Below, one piece after another: positions 59,264-64,000 of a stretch of 64,000 nt of DNA. The translations under genes and the position numbers were made by a program. The DNA is taken from NCBI GenBank assembly GCA_020831525.1, contig JAFIGH010000005.1, positions 1 to 64,000 on the forward strand, given 5' to 3'. Source of the stretch: Opitutales bacterium (lineage in GTDB: Bacteria; Verrucomicrobiota; Verrucomicrobiia; Opitutales; Oceanipulchritudinaceae). Below the pieces are notes generated by a model. The model made no database searches, was not told the DNA's origin, and was given only the letters and a program-made list of their open reading frames with translations. The stretch's first letter is position 1, and each line of letters begins with the position of its first letter.

Positions 59264-59292
59264 GGGCGGTCTCTCCGCCGTCCGCCCGTTTC
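59264..59292 (+). terminator. Stem-loop between nrdB and nrdA (possible attenuator)
   Basis: CGGGCGG (59264-59270) pairs with CCGCCCG (59283-59289), followed by TTT. It is in the 109-base gap between the two subunit genes and could reduce readthrough or protect mRNA ends. The U-tract is short, so a full terminator is doubtful. Confidence 0.3.
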
Positions 59293-59340
59293 CAACTCCT
59301 TCACGCCACCGCACACACACCGAAACACCGCACCACCGCC

Positions 59341-62300
59341 ATGCTACGACACACCGCATTTGAAGAAGACCTCGCACTGAAACGCTTCGCCTACGCTCCC
59401 GCCGATTCCAAGCCGCGCTTTGACTGGGCCGGGATCGTACGCGACAACGCGCGCTTCCCCGCCGACATGATGCCCGACACCGTCAAGGTGAAGATCGACG
59501 ACGATGTCTGCGACTTCGACCTCGGCGAGATCGCCGAGACCGTGGGCGGTGCCCTCACCAACCTCCTCCTCTCCCGCGACGAGGAGGAGAACGCCATCTA
59601 CACCGACAAAAACCGCGAGTTTGTGGGCCTCGTCGCCCGCGCTGTGGCCGATCGCCTCGCCAAGCTTGCGCAGGAGGGCAAGGCCCTTACGCTGAGCGAG
59701 CGCGAGATCTACATCCTCATCGAAAAGACCCTCATCGAGAACAACGCCCCCGACGTCGCAAAGAGCCTCCTCATGCTCCGCAACGCCGGCCGCGACACGC
59801 GCGACACGCCTGTCAATGTGCGCGTCATCCGCCGCAACAGCAAGGAAGTGCCATGGGACGACGGCAAGGTGGAAGTCGCCGTGCGCAAGGCCTTTCTCAC
59901 GCTCGGGCTCGACTCCGAGCCCGCCGTGGCCGTTGCCAAAGCCGTCGGCGACCGGGTCCGCGCGCTCAACGTCTCGCGCATCCACATCGAGGAGATTCAG
60001 GACATCGTGCAGGAAGAGCTGATGCGCCTCGGGCACTTCAAAGTCGCCGAGGCCTACATCCTCTACCGCGCGCACCGGCGCGCCCTCCGCGAGGTCGAGG
60101 CCCGCGACGTTTCCGGCGATGACGCCCGCCAGGAGAGCATGATCCTCATCACGCTGCCCGACGGCGCCAACATCTTCTGGGACGGCGCCGACCTCAAGCA
60201 GCGTATCGACTACGCCATGATCGGCCTCGATCTCTGCATGACGCGCGAGCAGATCGAGACCGAACTGCGCCGCTCTATCTACCCCGAGATGAAGCTGGCC
60301 GACCTGCGCAAGACCATCATCCTCAACGCCAAAAGCCTCACCGAGCGCGACGCCGACTTCGGTAAGTTCGCCGGGCGCATCCTCCTCACCTACATCTACG
60401 AGGAAGTTCTCGACTGGAGCATCGGCGAACACGGCATCGGCCGTCTCAAGGAATTCCACCAGAAGGCCTTCCGCCGCTACATCAAACACGCCGTTTCGAT
60501 CGACCGGCTCCAGTCCGTGCTCGCCGAGCGCTACGACCTCGACGTGCTCGCCGAGGCCCTCGACCCGGGTGCCGACATGGACTTCGACTTCCACGGCATC
60601 CAGACACTCTACGACCGCTACCTCCTCGTCGACAAGACGCGCCGCGATCCGCGCCGCCTCGAAACCCCGCAGTTCTTCTGGATGCGCGTCTCCATGGGCC
60701 TCTTCATGGAGGAGAAGGAAAACGCGGAGAACTGGGTCATCCAACTCTACAGTCTCTACAAGAGCCGCCGCTTCTGCTCCAGCACGCCCACGCTCTTCAA
60801 CAGCGGCACCCACCACAGCCAGCTCTCTTCCTGCTACCTCTACAAGGTCGACGACTCCATCGAGAGCATCATGCTGCGCGGCATCGCCGAAAACGCCTTC
60901 CTCTCCAAGTGGGCGGGCGGCCTCGGCGGCTCATGGACCTCCGTGCGCGGCACCGGTTCCTACATTCAGGGGACCAACGGCGAGAGCCAGGGCGTCATCC
61001 CCTTCCTCAAGATGCACAACGACCAGCTCGTCGCCGTCAACCAGGGCGGCAAGCGGCGCGGCTCCGGATGCGCCTACCTCGAGACATGGCACAACGACGT
61101 CTACGACTTTCTTGAACTGCGCCGCAACGTGGGCGACGACCGCCGCCGTACCCACGACATGAACACGGCCAACTGGATCCCCGACCTCTTCATGAAGCGC
61201 CTCGTCAAGCGCAATGAGCCGGGCGCGAAAAAGCACTGGACGCTCTTCCGCACCAACGAGGTTAAGGACCTTCACGACCTCTACGGCGCGGCTTTCGAAG
61301 AACGCTACGAGCACTACGAGCGTCTCGCCGAAGAGGGCCGCATCTGGAGCCGCCGGGTCGAAGTCGTCGACCTGTGGAAACAGATGCTGCGCATGCTCTT
61401 CGAGACGGGCCACCCGTGGATCACGTTCAAGGACCCGTGCAACGTCCGCAGCCCGCAGGACCACTGCGGCGTCATTCACAGCTCCAACCTCTGCACCGAG
61501 ATCACCCTCAACACCGGCGCAGACGAGACGGCTGTGTGTAATCTCGGATCGGTGATTCTTGAAAATCACCTCAGCGCCGACGGGTCGCTCGATCTTGAAA
61601 AGCTGCGCGAGACGATCCGTATCGCCGTGCGCGCGCTCGACAACGTCATCGACATCAATTTCTACCCGACCGAGGCTGCCCGCAACGCCAACATGCGCCA
61701 CCGCCCCGTCGGCCTTGGCGTCATGGGCCTGCAAAACGCCCTTCTCAAGAAGGGGCTCGCCTTTTCCAGCGACGAGGCCGTGGAGTTCAACGACGAGTTC
61801 ATGGAGGCTGTGGCCTTCTACGCCTACGAAGCCTCCAGCGATCTCGCCGCCGAGCGCGGTGCCTACAGCACCTATGAGGGTTCCAAGTGGTCCCGCGGCC
61901 TCCTCCCGCAGGACACCCTCGACCTCCTCGAAAAAGAGCGCGGCGTCGCCCTCGATGTCCCGCGCGGCGGCAAGATGGACTGGCAGCCCGTGCGCGACAA
62001 GATCGCCCGCCAGGGCATGCGCAACTCCAATGTCCTCGCCATCGCGCCCACCGCCACGATCTCGAACATCATGCATTCGAGCCCGTGTATCGAGCCGACC
62101 TACAAGAACCTCTACGCCAAGAGCAACCTCGGGGGCGAGTTCGTCATCCTCAACCCCTATCTCGTCAAGGAGTTGAAGAACCGCCGCCTGTGGGACGACG
62201 ACATGCGCGATCAGCTCAAATACTTCGAGGGCGATCTCTCCAAGATCGACCGTATCCCCGACGACATGCGCGACCGCTACCAGACGGCCTTTGAGATCGA

Positions 62301-62598
62301 CTTCGTGTGGGTCATCCGCGCCGCCGCGCGCCGCCAGAAGTGGATCGACCAGAGCCAGTCCGTCAACCTCTGGCTCTCCAAGCCCGACCTCAAGACGCTC
62401 TCGCACATGTACCGCGCGGCATGGGAACAAGGACTCAAAACGACCTACTACCTGCGCACCATCGGGGCCTCCAATATCGAAAAGGCCACCGTCAGCATCA
62501 AAGCCGAGCAACCCAAGCGTGTCTACACCGAGGCCGAAAAGCAGGCCTGTTCCCTCGAAGCGCGCATGCGCGGCGAGGAGTGCGAAGCCTGCCAGTGA
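59341..62598 (+). CDS. nrdA: Class I ribonucleotide reductase subunit alpha (R1) with ATP-cones
   Basis: NrdA reduces ribonucleoside diphosphates to deoxyribonucleotides. The 1085-residue chain is long because of N-terminal allosteric regions: one ATP-cone-like domain at ~38-145 and a second at ~158-255 ('RVIRRNSKEVPWDDGKVEVA'). The catalytic set is intact: redox cysteines C498 ('SSCYLY') and C733 ('AVCNLGS'), active-site N716-L-C718-T-E720, radical-path Tyr1036-Tyr1037 ('TTYYLRT'), and the shuttle pair C1081-x-x-C1084 at the end. Multiple ATP-cones also occur in chlamydial NrdA, in keeping with the R2 type next door. No Shine-Dalgarno is seen; the ATG follows 'CACCACCGCC'. Probably co-transcribed with nrdB. 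Confidence 0.96.
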   Translation: MLRHTAFEEDLALKRFAYAPADSKPRFDWAGIVRDNARFPADMMPDTVKVKIDDDVCDFDLGEIAETVGGALTNLLLSRDEEENAIYTDKNREFVGLVARAVADRLAKLAQEGKALTLSEREIYILIEKTLIENNAPDVAKSLLMLRNAGRDTRDTPVNVRVIRRNSKEVPWDDGKVEVAVRKAFLTLGLDSEPAVAVAKAVGDRVRALNVSRIHIEEIQDIVQEELMRLGHFKVAEAYILYRAHRRALREVEARDVSGDDARQESMILITLPDGANIFWDGADLKQRIDYAMIGLDLCMTREQIETELRRSIYPEMKLADLRKTIILNAKSLTERDADFGKFAGRILLTYIYEEVLDWSIGEHGIGRLKEFHQKAFRRYIKHAVSIDRLQSVLAERYDLDVLAEALDPGADMDFDFHGIQTLYDRYLLVDKTRRDPRRLETPQFFWMRVSMGLFMEEKENAENWVIQLYSLYKSRRFCSSTPTLFNSGTHHSQLSSCYLYKVDDSIESIMLRGIAENAFLSKWAGGLGGSWTSVRGTGSYIQGTNGESQGVIPFLKMHNDQLVAVNQGGKRRGSGCAYLETWHNDVYDFLELRRNVGDDRRRTHDMNTANWIPDLFMKRLVKRNEPGAKKHWTLFRTNEVKDLHDLYGAAFEERYEHYERLAEEGRIWSRRVEVVDLWKQMLRMLFETGHPWITFKDPCNVRSPQDHCGVIHSSNLCTEITLNTGADETAVCNLGSVILENHLSADGSLDLEKLRETIRIAVRALDNVIDINFYPTEAARNANMRHRPVGLGVMGLQNALLKKGLAFSSDEAVEFNDEFMEAVAFYAYEASSDLAAERGAYSTYEGSKWSRGLLPQDTLDLLEKERGVALDVPRGGKMDWQPVRDKIARQGMRNSNVLAIAPTATISNIMHSSPCIEPTYKNLYAKSNLGGEFVILNPYLVKELKNRRLWDDDMRDQLKYFEGDLSKIDRIPDDMRDRYQTAFEIDFVWVIRAAARRQKWIDQSQSVNLWLSKPDLKTLSHMYRAAWEQGLKTTYYLRTIGASNIEKATVSIKAEQPKRVYTEAEKQACSLEARMRGEECEACQ

Positions 62599-62645
62599 GC
62601 CTGCCGCTTTTCCAGGGCTTACCCCAAACCCGACCTGACTGACCT

Positions 62646-62682
62646 GAGGCGTCCCGGACTATCCGCCGGGGCGCCTCTTTGT
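62646..62682 (+). terminator. Rho-independent terminator of nrdBA
   Basis: GAGGCGTCCCGG (62646-62657) pairs with CCGGGGCGCCTC (62666-62677) as a 12-bp stem with one G-U, an 8-base loop, and a TTTGT tail. This is the clearest intrinsic terminator in the window and lies 48 bases after nrdA. Confidence 0.85.
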
Positions 62683-62814
62683 GGCAGAGGCGTTCCTTCG
62701 TGTGCCGACGGTCCGGTCGGGGCGGCAAGAGGAAGAGTGAGTCCGGAAAGGAAGAGGAAGACGGAGAGGGAGAGGAGGCTTGATGCGGGTGGGGAATGGC
62801 GTAAAAACGGGGGA

Positions 62815-64000
62815 ATGGAACGTATTCGCCGGTGGGTGTGGATGGGAGTGCTGCTTTACGGGGCACTCGCTTTTCTGTGGCACTTGCAGCAGCCCATTGC
62901 ATGGCATCCGCAGCTTGACGGGAAAGAGAATCTACATCTTGCAGCGTCGATTGCGGAGGGCGATTTCGGCGACGAGCCGTTTTACCGGGCAATGCTGTAT
63001 CCTCTCCTTCTCGCGTTGCTGCGGTTCCTTGTCGGTCCGGACTGGTTGCCGCTGGCGGCTTCGTTCGCGGGACTGGCAGCGCACTGGGTGGCGGCGGGCT
63101 GTGTTGCCCGGCTTGCGGAGCGGATGTGGGGAACGGATTCGGCGGGAACGTTTGCCCTCGCGGTCTACGGACTGAATCCGGTGCTGCTCCACTTCGCCCT
63201 TGAGCCGCTGGATATGACGGCGGCGACGACTCTTTGCCTGCTCGGACTTGTTGTTCTACGCTGGGGCGGGGCCGCACCGGCCGCGCGGCTTGCGCCGGTA
63301 GGCAGTGGAGATGTGATGTCCGCGGTGTGGCGGGGCCGCGAACCGTCCGAAGACCTTGTGCGGAAAGCCCGGGCGGCGGCCAAAGCAGCCGCGTCGGAGG
63401 CGTCGCCGCCGCCATGGATGCGCGGGGAGGTTCCGGTGCTGCCTTCGGTGGGCCGGGTGTTTGCGGGCGGATTTCTGGTCGGTCTGGCGGTCCTCGCACG
63501 ACCGCATTTTCTGCCGGTTGTGCTCCTTCTGCCGTTCGTTCTCGCCGCCGCGCCCTTGGGCGGGCGGTTGCCGTGGCGGCGGGCCGCGCTCGTTTGGGTG
63601 GCGGGGGCTGTCTGCCTCGCCGGGTTCGGCACGGTCAATTATTCCGTCGGCGGGGAGTTCCGCATCCTGCCGTGGCAGGGAGCCTTCAATCTCTATGCGG
63701 CCAACCGGGACAACGCGAACGGCAAGTATTTCACGCAATCGGTCTTCCATGCGGAGTTGCCCGACGGCATGAACCCGGCGCGCGCCGAGGCGGAGGCGCT
63801 CTACGCCCGCGAGACAGGGGAGGCGCCGCCCTTCGACATCGATGAGCAGAACGCCTTTTGGCGCGGGCAGTTCCGGGCTTCCGCCAGTGAGGATCCGGGC
63901 CGCTTTGCCGCTCTGCAGCTACGCAAGGTGTATTACCTTTTTCACGACTTCGAGCAGTACAACAACAAGACCTACGCCTACCACAAGGCGCGCTCGCCCG
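62815..64000 (+). CDS. Membrane glycosyltransferase-like protein (GT39/PMT-like), truncated by window end
   Basis: The frame from the ATG at 62815 is open to the last base (395 codons, no stop). An N-terminal transmembrane helix ('WVWMGVLLYGALAFLWHL') is followed by a loop 'LDGKENLHLAASIAEGDFGD' and 'EPFYRAMLYPLLLALL', resembling the first periplasmic acidic loop of ArnT/PMT-type GT-C transferases, which use lipid-linked sugars. Several more hydrophobic helices follow, including 'FAGGFLVGLAVLARPHFLPV' and 'FVLAAAPLG'. An Ala-rich charged loop occupies ~165-205. The C-terminal part in this window has a soluble segment with 'NLYAANRDNANGKYF'. Function and partners lie outside the window. A purine-rich stretch at 62727-62780 lies upstream. 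Confidence 0.65.
   Translation, partial: MERIRRWVWMGVLLYGALAFLWHLQQPIAWHPQLDGKENLHLAASIAEGDFGDEPFYRAMLYPLLLALLRFLVGPDWLPLAASFAGLAAHWVAAGCVARLAERMWGTDSAGTFALAVYGLNPVLLHFALEPLDMTAATTLCLLGLVVLRWGGAAPAARLAPVGSGDVMSAVWRGREPSEDLVRKARAAAKAAASEASPPPWMRGEVPVLPSVGRVFAGGFLVGLAVLARPHFLPVVLLLPFVLAAAPLGGRLPWRRAALVWVAGAVCLAGFGTVNYSVGGEFRILPWQGAFNLYAANRDNANGKYFTQSVFHAELPDGMNPARAEAEALYARETGEAPPFDIDEQNAFWRGQFRASASEDPGRFAALQLRKVYYLFHDFEQYNNKTYAYHKARSP

Overview
The window is high-GC chromosomal DNA from a free-living bacterium, most likely of the Verrucomicrobiota (PVC superphylum). The clues are the architecture of its secreted proteins, whose C-termini carry 'x-S-x-D-L-x-x-W' modules; a PEP-CTERM-like protein; and a class I ribonucleotide reductase whose R2 subunit resembles the chlamydial tyrosyl-radical-free type. 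The phylum is an inference; no rRNA gene is present.

Region by region. (1) 1-1568: a possible C-terminal fragment of an unknown gene, then argG. (2) 2070-34444: five genes joined by 1-4 nt overlaps: a PEP-CTERM-like protein, a 4101-aa secreted protein containing an LCAT/PDAT-type hydrolase, a 5392-aa secreted multidomain adhesin-like protein, then fdhD and a formate-dehydrogenase-like molybdopterin oxidoreductase of the FdhF/YdeP type. (3) 34548-38138: a convergent pair, a DUF2264 protein and a GH63/MGH1-like (alpha/alpha)6 glycosidase, with part of a dispersed repeat at the junction. (4) 38274-52206: a LysR regulator divergent from a 13-kb same-strand defence island: SNF2/DUF3883 helicase, small ORF, Septu-like PtuA/PtuB pair, DUF1156 DNA methyltransferase, an orphan MbcA/Xre-type antitoxin domain, a VapBC pair, and a HEPN-DUF499 ATPase. 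(5) 52256-57806: a toxin-antitoxin remnant, a secreted CotH-kinase protein, a REP-like element and an intact Phd-VapC module related to the remnant. (6) 57807-62682: nrdB and nrdA with a promoter, a small leader ORF and a strong terminator. (7) 62815-64000: a membrane glycosyltransferase-like protein that runs off the window.

The strongest candidate for something undescribed is the composite defence island. A DUF1156 methylase, a DUF499 ATPase and a helicase form the frame of one system. A complete Septu-like ATPase/HNH pair and toxin-antitoxin genes sit inside the same transcription unit, and the DUF499 ATPase carries an N-terminal HEPN domain with an intact R-x4-H RNase motif. The methylase gene contains a low-GC patch over its catalytic DPPY motif, which suggests modular exchange. 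Second is the nrdB product, which keeps all six metal ligands but has Leu where the radical Tyr normally sits. Third is the tight coupling of two giant extracellular proteins to formate-dehydrogenase genes.
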